Of a DNA stretch of 64,000 nucleotides, positions 1 through 7,037 are shown piece by piece. The translations under genes and the position numbers were made by a program. Every line of letters begins with the position of its first letter. Within the stretch, counting starts at the first letter, position 1. The DNA comes from Flavobacteriales bacterium (GTDB lineage Bacteria; Bacteroidota; Bacteroidia; Flavobacteriales; Flavobacteriaceae), in the NCBI GenBank assembly GCA_020635875.1, contig JACJYY010000002.1, forward strand, positions 124,001 through 188,000. Direction: 5' to 3'. Below the pieces are notes generated by a model. It was given only the letters and a program-made list of their open reading frames with translations. It had not been told where the DNA came from and did no database searches.

Positions 1-1198
1 TTTTGAACTCCTGATCTAACTGACTAGGCATGCAAAAGATATGTGCATCATCTTGAGTAAATCCTCTTACTCTGGTCAACCCATGTAACTCACCACTTTG
101 TTCATATCTATATACCGTCCCAAACTCTGCATAACGTTTTGGCAAATCTTTATACGACCATGGACTGTTATTATAAATCTCACAGTGATGAGGACAGTTC
201 ATCGGCTTCAATAAAAATTCCTCTCCTTCTGCTGGTGTGTTGATTGGCTGAAAACTATCTGCTCCATATTTGGCATAATGACCAGATGTTTCGTACAATT
301 CTTTTTGACCAATGTGTGGCGTAACCACCTGTTGATACCCTGCCGCTTTTTGTGCTTTTTTCAAAAAATCCTCTAATCGCTCACGTAAAGCCGCTCCTTT
401 TGGCAACCATAAAGGCAAACCTTGACCTACCTTTTTAGAAAAAGCGAACAATTCTAACTCTTTACCTAATTTACGATGATCTCTTTTTTTTGCTTCTTCT
501 AATAATGCCAAATATTCATTGAGTTCCTTTTGCTTAGGAAAAGACACGCCATACACACGGGTTAATTGTTTGTTTTTTTCATCCCCGCGCCAATAGGCTC
601 CCGCAATACTCATGATTTTTACAGCCTTAATAATTCCAGTGTTAGGAACGTGACCTCCTCGACACAAATCTGTAAAGTTAGAATGGTCACAAAAAGTGAT
701 AGTCCCGTCTTCTAGATTAGAAATTAATTCCGTTTTATACACATTATCCTTATACATTTCTAGAGCTTCAGCCTTAGAAACTGGACGCATTTTAAATTCG
801 TGTTTTTCTCGTGCAATTTCAATAATACGATCCTCTATTCTTTTGAAATCATTTTCACTAATCTTTTGATCCTCAAAATCAACATCGTAATAAAATCCAT
901 TATCAATAGCAGGACCTAATGTTAATTTAATACCCGGAAATTCTTCCTCTAACACCTGCGCCATAACATGAGACGTGGAATGCCAAAAAGCCTTTTTGCC
1001 TTCTTTATCATTCCATGTATACAACACCAAAGAACCATCCGTAGTCAATTCAGTTACGGTCTCCACTACTACATTATTAAAGGATGCCGAAATAACATTT
1101 CTGGCGAATCCTTCACTTATACTCTTAGCTACATCTAGCACCGTTACGCCACTGTCGTAACTTTTTACCGAACCGTCAGGTAATGTGATTTGAATCAT
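1..1198 (-). CDS. thrS: threonyl-tRNA synthetase, 5' part (truncated by window edge)
   Basis: About 399 N-terminal codons are visible; the family is usually near 640-650 residues, so the C-terminal catalytic end and anticodon-binding domain lie outside the window. The protein starts MIQITLPDGSVKSYDSGVTV, a typical TGS domain start, followed by the editing (second additional) domain with the phrase KKAFWHSTSHVMAQ, whose HxxxH pattern is the zinc/editing site of ThrRS. It charges tRNA-Thr with threonine in the cytoplasm. The ATG at 1196-1198 is preceded on the minus strand by a TATATTTG -7 element. It marks the housekeeping border of the CRISPR locus and is divergent from cas1. Confidence 0.95.
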   Translation of the reverse strand, partial: MIQITLPDGSVKSYDSGVTVLDVAKSISEGFARNVISASFNNVVVETVTELTTDGSLVLYTWNDKEGKKAFWHSTSHVMAQVLEEEFPGIKLTLGPAIDNGFYYDVDFEDQKISENDFKRIEDRIIEIAREKHEFKMRPVSKAEALEMYKDNVYKTELISNLEDGTITFCDHSNFTDLCRGGHVPNTGIIKAVKIMSIAGAYWRGDEKNKQLTRVYGVSFPKQKELNEYLALLEEAKKRDHRKLGKELELFAFSKKVGQGLPLWLPKGAALRERLEDFLKKAQKAAGYQQVVTPHIGQKELYETSGHYAKYGADSFQPINTPAEGEEFLLKPMNCPHHCEIYNNSPWSYKDLPKRYAEFGTVYRYEQSGELHGLTRVRGFTQDDAHIFCMPSQLDQEFK

Positions 1199-1223
1199 GA
1201 TTGATCTTTACTATTTGAGAGCG

Positions 1224-1254
1224 CAAATATAACTTTTTAACGAAAGACTTACAA
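1224..1254 (-). promoter_or_regulatory. thrS promoter (Bacteroidota type)
   Basis: On the minus strand a TATATTTG element (1231-1224) is preceded by TTG (1254-1252) with a 20-nt gap, matching the Bacteroidota primary sigma consensus TTG-N19-21-TAnnTTTG. It lies 25 nt upstream of the thrS ATG. Confidence 0.65.
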
Positions 1255-1315
1255 TAGATATTGCCATTGATATTCTTGCGTTTTTTTAGTATTTTTTTGA
1301 GCCTAAACTTTTGAT

Positions 1316-2224
1316 ATGCTAAAACGTACTCTTCTCATCGAAAACAAGTATCAGATTACCACCCAAAATCTCCAATTAGTCATCAAATCTGACGCTATAG
1401 AAAAAACAATTCCTATAGAAGACATTGGTTATTTGATAATTGACCATCCTGAAATCTACATCAGTATCCCTGCTCTTAATTTGCTCACAGAAAACAATAC
1501 CGCCGTCATCATTTGTGGCAAGAATCACCTGCCTAATGGCATGATGATGAACCTCAACAGCCACCATATCCAACAAGAGATATTCAAAAATCAAATAAAT
1601 GCTACCACCCCTCTCAAAAAAAACCTATGGCAACAGACCATAAAACAAAAAATCCTTAACCAAGGGATTTTACTACAGCGACTTACACAAAAAGAAAATC
1701 ATTTTGATTTTTTAGCCAGTAAAGTTGCCAGTGGAGACACTAGTAACATGGAAGGAGTTGCGGCGCAACAGTACTGGAAACATTTTCCTGTTATTGAGGA
1801 TACTGGACTTAAAAGAGAACGTTATGGCGATTATCCCAACAACTTTTTAAACTACGGATATGCTATACTCCGAGCTGCTGTGGCTCGAGCACTTATGGGT
1901 AGCGGATTACTTTGCACACTGGGCATTCATCATCGGAACAAGTATAATTCATTTGCATTAGCTGATGACATCATGGAACCATTTAGACCTCTGGTAGATG
2001 AAAAAGTTCATGAAATAACACAGAAATATCCTGAAACAGAACTTAACTCCACCATCAAATCTGAATTACTTCAACTACTCACAAGAACCGTATATTTTAA
2101 AAATGAAAAAAGCCCTTTAATGATTGCCTTGCAAAAGACAGCCAGTTCATTACAACAGTGTTTTATGGGAGAACGAAAAAAGATTAAATACCCTCAATTA
2201 TGGAACTCAATGGATATAGAATAA
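1316..2224 (+). CDS. cas1: CRISPR-associated endonuclease Cas1, type II-C
   Basis: Cas1 is the metal-dependent integrase that, as a complex with Cas2, inserts new spacers at the array. The 302-aa length is normal for type II Cas1. The N-terminal beta domain (about 1-80) is followed by the alpha-helical domain with the family motifs: GDTSNMEGVAAQQYW, whose E146 fits the first metal ligand; the LGIHHRNKYNSF segment with H205/H206; and LADDIMEPFRP with E221 as the last ligand. All three catalytic positions are intact, so the enzyme should be active. It overlaps or abuts cas2 on the same strand (stop and the inner cas2 ATG share TAATG). Unlike the common tracrRNA-cas9-cas1-cas2-array order, it runs opposite to cas9. 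Confidence 0.97.
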   Translation: MLKRTLLIENKYQITTQNLQLVIKSDAIEKTIPIEDIGYLIIDHPEIYISIPALNLLTENNTAVIICGKNHLPNGMMMNLNSHHIQQEIFKNQINATTPLKKNLWQQTIKQKILNQGILLQRLTQKENHFDFLASKVASGDTSNMEGVAAQQYWKHFPVIEDTGLKRERYGDYPNNFLNYGYAILRAAVARALMGSGLLCTLGIHHRNKYNSFALADDIMEPFRPLVDEKVHEITQKYPETELNSTIKSELLQLLTRTVYFKNEKSPLMIALQKTASSLQQCFMGERKKIKYPQLWNSMDIE

Positions 2225-2529
2225 TGTGGTTATTTGTATTTTTTGATTTGCCAACAGAAACCATTAAAGATCGTAAGAACGCCTCACGATTTAGAACTAA
2301 CTTGTTAAAAGATGGTTTTTCGATGATGCAATACTCAGTCTATATGAGACATTGCGCTAGTAGCGAAAGCGCAGATGTACACGAAAAAAGAATTCACAAA
2401 TTATTACCACCTTTGGGAAAAGTCAGCATTTTACGCATTACAGACAAACAATATGGGAATATCCTTAACTTTTGGGGTAAATCCGAAGTCCCCAAAGAAC
2501 CACCACCAACGCAATTGGAGTTGTTTTGA
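2200..2529 (+). CDS. cas2: CRISPR-associated protein Cas2, type II-C
   Basis: Cas2 is the ferredoxin-fold dimer that bridges two Cas1 dimers during spacer integration. The 109-aa protein holds the typical first beta strand with WLFVFFDLPTET, in which the Asp is the conserved position, then an RKNASRFRTNLLKDGF helix and the QYSVYMRHC strand. Two starts are possible: ATG at 2200, inside cas1, giving a MELNGYRIMW start that resembles other flavobacterial Cas2 proteins; or ATG at 2224, which forms TAATG with the cas1 stop. I chose the longer one because the residues MELN-YRIMW look conserved, but this is a family impression. The gene ends 11 bp from the convergent parE. Confidence 0.95.
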   Translation: MELNGYRIMWLFVFFDLPTETIKDRKNASRFRTNLLKDGFSMMQYSVYMRHCASSESADVHEKRIHKLLPPLGKVSILRITDKQYGNILNFWGKSEVPKEPPPTQLELF

Positions 2530-2540
2530 ACTAATTCATT

Positions 2541-2816
2541 CTAAAAATTCTGCCTGCCAATAATTGCCATAATTTCAATTTTATCATCATTGATTTTGTA
2601 AAAAATGGTGTCGACTCCACAAACACAATATCTATAATCTTGATGGTATCGTATGGCTTTGGGAAATAAATACGGATTTAAAGCGATTTTATCAAAACAA
2701 TCATGCATCATATCAAAGTATTTATCTGCTTGATTTATACCAAATTTTGCTATTCCATATTCGTAAATTCTAAATAAGTCTTCTTTGGCTAATTCATTTA
2801 AATGATAACTATACAT
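2541..2816 (-). CDS. parE: ParE/RelE-family toxin
   Basis: The 91-aa protein has the layout of a ParE/RelE toxin: an N-terminal strand (YSYHLNELAKEDLFRIYEY) leading into two helices (FGINQADKYFDMMHDCFDKIA), the NPYLFPK turn, and a C-terminal sheet (YRYCVCGVDTIFYKI, IEIMAIIGRQNF). ParE toxins poison DNA gyrase, RelE toxins cut ribosomal mRNA; the sequence alone does not decide the target, but the RHH antitoxin partner favours ParE. It overlaps the antitoxin gene by 8 bp, showing translational coupling. The pair sits directly behind cas2, in convergent orientation. Confidence 0.88.
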   Translation of the reverse strand: MYSYHLNELAKEDLFRIYEYGIAKFGINQADKYFDMMHDCFDKIALNPYLFPKAIRYHQDYRYCVCGVDTIFYKINDDKIEIMAIIGRQNF

Positions 2817-3057
2817 TTAATTTCTCCTTAAATTCTGCCAACATTTCCTCTCTAGTTTGATTTTTTGCAAAACTACTTTTTTCAGCTTTATCCAATTTCA
2901 TTCTAACAAAATCAACATACTCATCGCGTTCACGAGCTTGCTTAATTAAATAATTCACCGCTTCGCTTTTGCTGGTAAACTCCTGATTCTCAATTTGCCG
3001 TTTTAACCAAGCATCGTTTTGATTGGCTAATGTTATACTCTGACGTGCCATAACCAT
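2809..3057 (-). CDS. parD: ParD-family ribbon-helix-helix antitoxin
   Basis: The 82-aa protein starts MVMARQSITLANQNDAWLKR, a ribbon-helix-helix strand and first helix, followed by FTSKSEAVNYLIKQ, the typical second helix of the CopG/ParD/Arc fold, then a charged C-terminal tail that would wrap the toxin. ParD neutralises ParE and represses its own operon. ATG at 3057 and ATG at 3051 (MARQSIT) are both possible starts. The first gene of the operon, it begins only 6 bp from a perfect 26-bp palindrome that is the probable operator. Confidence 0.88.
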   Translation of the reverse strand: MVMARQSITLANQNDAWLKRQIENQEFTSKSEAVNYLIKQARERDEYVDFVRMKLDKAEKSSFAKNQTREEMLAEFKEKLNV

Positions 3058-3063
3058 ATTTTT

Positions 3064-3089
3064 AGTTTGGTGTAAATTTACACCAAACT
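3064..3089. promoter_or_regulatory. parDE operator, 26-bp perfect palindrome
   Basis: Two 13-bp arms, AGTTTGGTGTAAA and its exact reverse complement, meet without a spacer. The site lies 6 bp upstream of parD and would overlap the promoter, fitting autorepression by a ParD ribbon-helix-helix dimer or the ParDE complex. This is inference from position and symmetry. Confidence 0.7.
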
Positions 3090-3155
3090 TTTTGAAATTA
3101 AATCCCCTTTTTGAAGTTTTTCTAAAAACTGAAATTTTTACTTTTATTTGATTGC

Positions 3156-3211
3156 TTGTAAACCACTCCCCTAAAAACCAAAAAACACCTCAATCTTGGG
3201 TTATCAATCCA
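3156..3211. repeat. left copy of 56-bp direct repeat bracketing the toxin cassette
   Basis: This 56-bp stretch, which contains the phrase CAATCTTGGGTTATCAATCC, recurs at 4472-4527 with 53 of 56 bases identical and in the same direction. The copies bracket the three-gene MazF-like cassette. The 4472 copy is the tail of an array-flank unit, so the 3156 copy is a detached piece of CRISPR-flanking DNA. Confidence 0.85.
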
Positions 3212-3248
3212 CAACATTTGCAATACAACATATAGCTGTATATCCAAT

Positions 3249-3596
3249 TTACAAATCTTTGGTTGAAAAAGTAGATTTGTTAATTTTATCAATTAACTTT
3301 TTAAAAGAGTCAATTTTAATTTGATTTCTATATCTATTCCTTATTATTGAATCAACTGGAACAAAATTTATCAAATGACATCTTGCCTCACAATGCTCTC
3401 TATTTAAGGGTTTTGTTAACATTTCATCATTTATAACAAAAGAAAACTCATCATTAAAATTCTTAGAAGTCATCATAACACATACAAAATACCCTTCTAC
3501 ATCTTGAACTAGCTTATTAGACAATACAATTGCGGGATGATTTCCCCCAAAATCATCATCAAAAACCACTTCTACAATATCTCGTTGACAAACCAT
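3249..3596 (-). CDS. MazF/PemK-like toxin
   Basis: The 115-aa protein fits the PemK/MazF fold. RDIVEVVFDDDFGGNHPAIVLSN corresponds to the first strands and the HPAVVLS signature of MazF. VCVMMTS matches the central strand. The C-terminal part ends with the ISxLP-like VPVDSI segment and a helix (KIDSFKKLIDKIN). MazF enzymes are sequence-specific endoribonucleases that cleave mRNA. It is the last gene of a tight three-gene unit (3 bp to the 88-aa gene upstream). No standard MazE is next to it, so one of the two upstream proteins may be the antitoxin. The conserved Arg/Thr/Ser catalytic set is only partly recognisable, so activity is uncertain. Confidence 0.72.
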   Translation of the reverse strand: MVCQRDIVEVVFDDDFGGNHPAIVLSNKLVQDVEGYFVCVMMTSKNFNDEFSFVINDEMLTKPLNREHCEARCHLINFVPVDSIIRNRYRNQIKIDSFKKLIDKINKSTFSTKDL

Positions 3597-3599
3597 GTA

Positions 3600-3866
3600 T
3601 TATCTACCCTTTTGTAAAGCTATCGCAATACCTCTAGAAGATGTTTTAAACATGGCTCTTTTTAATTTTTCTGGAGCGGAATTAACTTGCTTAGATGCAT
3701 AAGTATAATCTGTGGACGAAGAAAACCCAACAGTTACAGATACTTTCGTATGTGAATAGTCAGAAATATTTCTTTCCTTCTTTACAAATCTTTCAACAAC
3801 GATGGGATTTTGCTTTTTATATTGTAAATCTGAATCTGTATATTTTTGTGAAGCGTCGATAAACAT
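3600..3866 (-). CDS. small protein of unknown function, possible antitoxin
   Basis: I do not recognise this 88-aa protein. It has a Lys/Gln-rich first half with the segment NPIVVERFVKKERNISDY, a central Ser/Thr-rich strand-like part (KVSVTVGFSSSTDYTY) and a basic C-terminus (SSRGIAIALQKGR). No membrane segment or signal peptide is visible. It lies 3 bp upstream of the MazF-like gene and 3 bp downstream of the 118-aa gene, so the three are surely co-transcribed. Size and position fit an antitoxin, but there is no MazE-like or ribbon-helix-helix signature; the role is a guess from context. Confidence 0.6.
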   Translation of the reverse strand: MFIDASQKYTDSDLQYKKQNPIVVERFVKKERNISDYSHTKVSVTVGFSSSTDYTYASKQVNSAPEKLKRAMFKTSSRGIAIALQKGR

Positions 3867-3869
3867 AAC

Positions 3870-4211
3870 CTATATAGTTTTTGTTATACTTTTATATTCT
3901 TCAATCTTTCTTTCTAGAAATTCTTTAATACTTATACAAGTATTTATATCCATATAAGCTCCAAATTCAAACTCTCTAACAATACCTTGTTTAGAATCGT
4001 CTATATCCTTAATAGCTTTTGTTATCTGTCCTTCTTCATTAAGTTCAAACTCAGTTCCTTTTGGGATCACACCTCTTTGACTAAAAAAATTAACATTAAT
4101 AAACCCATTTGGTGTAATACCTCCATGTGCTCCATCCACATGAACCTGTCTATATAAAGAATTTTTTATGTTATGGATGATTACAGAATTTGTCTTTTTA
4201 TTTTTAGCCAT
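3870..4211 (-). CDS. conserved-looking hypothetical protein, first gene of toxin cassette
   Basis: Function unknown. From the second ATG (4211) it is 113 aa, MAKNKKTNSVIIHNIKNSLY; a start at 4226 would add MVFDS. The sequence has a well-ordered beta-rich centre with HVDGAHGGITPNGFINVNFF and REFEFGAYMDINTCISIKEF, then a C-terminal helix (LERKIEEYKSI). It is cytoplasmic and shows no nuclease or DNA-binding motif that I can see. It begins the cassette with the 88-aa protein and the MazF-like toxin, all spaced by 3 bp. It could be an antitoxin, a chaperone for one, or cargo carried with the cassette. Confidence 0.6.
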   Translation of the reverse strand: MAKNKKTNSVIIHNIKNSLYRQVHVDGAHGGITPNGFINVNFFSQRGVIPKGTEFELNEEGQITKAIKDIDDSKQGIVREFEFGAYMDINTCISIKEFLERKIEEYKSITKTI

Positions 4212-4226
4212 GCTGTCGAATACCAA

Positions 4227-4389
4227 AATTTCTTAAAAGTATGCAAATCTAATCAAATAAAAAACTAGGCACAACACTGTTTAAAATTAATTGATTCTGT
4301 CCTTTTATTTCTACAAATTACGAGAAAACCAAAAAAATTAGAGAATTTTCCACCTAATCGAAAAGCAACTAATTATGTAAAGAACGACT
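4227..4389. other. non-coding stretch between toxin cassette and array flank
   Basis: AT-rich sequence with no credible ORF. It should hold the promoter of the minus-strand cassette, but I cannot point to a convincing TAnnTTTG element. Confidence 0.5.
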
Positions 4390-4409
4390 AATATCGTGTC
4401 TTCTAATCT
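4390..4409 (-). repeat. orphan CRISPR repeat fragment left of the array
   Basis: Twenty bases match positions 1-20 of the plus-strand repeat exactly (AATATCGTGTCTTCTAATCT). The match then breaks and runs into sequence related to the right-hand flank units (AATCAAATCGACC..GGGAG). It lies about 190 bp before the first full repeat and looks like the end repeat of a lost or eroded array. Confidence 0.85.
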
Positions 4410-4410
4410 G

Positions 4411-4527
4411 AAAATCAAATCGACCAACGGGAGATTCACAAACACACCACTAAAAAACAAACAAGTGGTGTTTGTAAACCACTCTCCTAAAAACCAAAAA
4501 ATGCCTCAATCTTGGGTTATCAATCCA
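4411..4527. repeat. left array-flank unit
   Basis: This unit is homologous to the four tandem units at 6529-6945: it shares AATCAAATCGACCA, the phrase GGGAGATTCACAAACACACC, and GTGTTTGTAAACCAC. It carries an inverted repeat (ACAAACAC / GTGTTTGT, extended on both sides compared with the right-hand copies). Its last 56 bp are the right copy of the direct repeat that brackets the toxin cassette. Confidence 0.75.
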
Positions 4528-4596
4528 AAAAAGAGACATTTTTATTACGATATTTTTCTTTTAAACCTATGAATATCAGAAGGTAATGAGCCAACT
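4528..4596. other. AT-rich segment adjoining the first full repeat (possible leader)
   Basis: About 69 bp of AT-rich unique sequence between the left flank unit and repeat 1. The opposite array end carries the degenerate repeat, which would make this the young, spacer-adding end. Assignment as leader is inference. Confidence 0.4.
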
Positions 4597-6542
4597 AATA
4601 TCGTGTCTTCTAATCTTTAATCAAACCACAACGCTCTTTTGTACTCTTTTTTTTCAGCTTTTAATATCGTGTCTTCTAATCTTTAATCAAACCACAACGC
4701 CAAGCTCATTTATGACTTCAATTGCCCTAATATCGTGTCTTCTAATCTTTAATCAAACCACAACGACGATTGTCTTTTTTTTAAAAATGAAAAAATATCG
4801 TGTCTTCTAATCTTTAATCAAACCACAACAATATACGACCTCTCCCCTTTCAGATTTAAATATCGTGTCTTCTAATCTTTAATCAAACCACAACCGTCTA
4901 TTACTCTAAAAGTCATCGCTTCAAAATATCGTGTCTTCTAATCTTTAATCAAACCACAACGCTTTCATTGGTCTGTGTTTTATTGTTGTTAATATCGTGT
5001 CTTCTAATCTTTAATCAAACCACAACTCTGGTATCAATACTAAGTATTGAGTTGTTAATATCGTGTCTTCTAATCTTTAATCAAACCACAACCCCTCTTT
5101 TATCAAGTTTTCAATCGTCCTGAATATCGTGTCTTCTAATCTTTAATCAAACCACAACGAGAACGTGAAAGGACTTCTTTCAGACGATAATATCGTGTCT
5201 TCTAATCTTTAATCAAACCACAACAACGAATTCACTTAAAACACCAACATATTCAATATCGTGTCTTCTAATCTTTAATCAAACCACAACTTGAACACCC
5301 GGAAAAATTCGACGGTGCTAAATATCGTGTCTTCTAATCTTTAATCAAACCACAACGCCACGGCGTGTAGCCTTCTGTTTCTAACCAATATCGTGTCTTC
5401 TAATCTTTAATCAAACCACAACTGTAATATGCAAACTAATTGGGCTTAACCCAATATCGTGTCTTCTAATCTTTAATCAAACCACAACTATTTCCGTTCT
5501 GAGCTATAAACCCATTTTAATATCGTGTCTTCTAATCTTTAATCAAACCACAACTGTTCTTGAATATATCCCATCTTAATCGTTAATATCGTGTCTTCTA
5601 ATCTTTAATCAAACCACAACAAATAAATAACAATTTCCACTTGACCCGCTAATATCGTGTCTTCTAATCTTTAATCAAACCACAACCGTCTATTACTCTG
5701 AAAGTCATCGCTTCAAAATATCGTGTCTTCTAATCTTTAATCAAACCACAACTACTTCTTCAAAATCGTCGTAGATTGTATTAATATCGTGTCTTCTAAT
5801 CTTTAATCAAACCACAACGACGGTAAGCAATATTGATATTTATAGCACAATATCGTGTCTTCTAATCTTTAATCAAACCACAACGTACTTATTATAATCT
5901 CTGTATCTTACATTAATATCGTGTCTTCTAATCTTTAATCAAACCACAACTTCATTACAGATGATTATTTTCTTCGCATAATATCGTGTCTTCTAATCTT
6001 TAATCAAACCACAACTTACTTTATCACTTTTCACAACAACATTGTAATATCGTGTCTTCTAATCTTTAATCAAACCACAACTTGATTTCGGTCATGTCTG
6101 ATTTAGAATTAAATATCGTGTCTTCTAATCTTTAATCAAACCACAACTAACCCTATGAATCAGATAGTTAAGCAAAAATATCGTGTCTTCTAATCTTTAA
6201 TCAAACCACAACTGACATGCTATACTCATAATCTTTTTTTTAATATCGTGTCTTCTAATCTTTAATCAAACCACAACCCATTACGCCATCTAATTGTTTA
6301 GCTGTTAAATATCGTGTCTTCTAATCTTTAATCAAACCACAACCGCGAAGAACTCTTTTTTATTTCGTGCTTTTAATATCGTGTCTTCTAATCTTTAATC
6401 AAACCACAACTCAAATATGTACATTTACACCATAAATCAAAATATCGTGTCTTCTAATCTTTAATCAAACCACAACTCATAGCTATCCGTTAATTAAATT
6501 GTCAAAAATATCGTGTCTTCTAATCTTTAATCAAATCGACCA
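4597..6542 (-). CRISPR. type II-C CRISPR array, 30 repeats and 29 spacers
   Basis: The 36-bp repeat reads AATATCGTGTCTTCTAATCT then TTAATCAAACCACAAC on the plus strand; the crRNA sense is the minus strand, starting GTTGTGG and ending GATATT, as usual for type II-C. Repeat starts are at 4597, 4663, 4729, 4794, 4859, 4925 and so on to 6507, a 65-67 bp period. Spacers are 29-31 bp. Repeats 1-29 looked identical as I read them; repeat 30 (6507) keeps 29 bases and then diverges into the flank unit. Spacer 5 (4895-4924) and spacer 17 (5687-5716) differ by one base. The crRNA sense is supported by the tracrRNA anti-repeat on the plus strand at 11598. Orientation of spacer addition cannot be proven here. 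Confidence 0.98.
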
Positions 6543-6945
6543 TAGGGAGATTCACAAACACACCTCTAAAAAATAAACAAGCCGTGTTTGTAAACCACCT
6601 CCGAAATCCTCATAACTAAGATTATCTGTTCAATCTCCAATCAAATCGACCAAAGGGAGATTCACAAACACACCTCTAAAAAATAAACAAGCCGTGTTTG
6701 TAAACCACCTCCGAAATCCTCATAACTAAGATTATCTGTATTCAATCTCCAATCAAATCGACCATAGGGAGATTCACAAACACACCTCTAAAAAATAAAC
6801 AAGCCGTGTTTGTAAACCACCTCCGAAATCCTCATAACTAAGATTATCTGTTCAATCTCCAATCAAATCGACCAAAGGGAGATTCACAAACACACCTCTA
6901 AAAAATAAACAAGCCGTGTTTGTAAACCACCTCCGAAATCCTCAA
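6529..6945. repeat. four tandem 110-112 bp array-flank units with decayed CRISPR repeats
   Basis: Copies start at 6529, 6639, 6751 and 6861; the last is partial. Each holds AATCAAATCGACCA(T/A)AGGGAG, an inverted repeat ACAAACAC..GTGTTTGT with a 22-nt loop (6554-6561 and 6584-6591 in copy 1), and CATAACTAAGATTATCTGT. Copies 1 and 3 read ACCATAGGG, copies 2 and 4 ACCAAAGGG, and the junction between 2 and 3 has two extra bases, so a dimer was duplicated. The joint TCAATCTCCAATCAAATCGAC resembles the CRISPR repeat TAATCTTTAATCAAACCAC with mostly transition changes. The first unit fuses directly to the last CRISPR repeat. Confidence 0.9.
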
Positions 6946-7037
6946 TTAATCTGCAAACTTGATTCGATTATTTAAGATTTGATTTTTATGTCAATGAACT
7001 TTATAAGCTAACTTATTTTAAAATTTTACTGAAATAG
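6946..7037. other. AT-rich gap between tandem units and cas9 stop
   Basis: No ORF and no strong hairpin followed by a T-run was seen; a cas9 terminator cannot be assigned. Transcription from cas9 could therefore run into the flank units and array, which lie on the same strand. Confidence 0.4.

Noticed and set aside
3249..4211. A CreTA-like RNA antitoxin guarding the CRISPR locus
   Set aside because: The toxins here are recognisable proteins in ordinary operons; no crRNA-like antitoxin with a matching target upstream of them was found by eye. It remains a search to run.
4586..4810. A 74-aa plus-strand ORF with an internal repeat (SCLLIFNQTTT)
   Set aside because: It is the translation of consecutive CRISPR repeats and spacers, not a gene.
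6529..6945. Calling the tandem 110-bp units a second functional CRISPR array
   Set aside because: The unit length is about 110 bp, the repeat-like part is strongly changed, and the spacer parts are the same in every unit, so it is not an array of different spacers.
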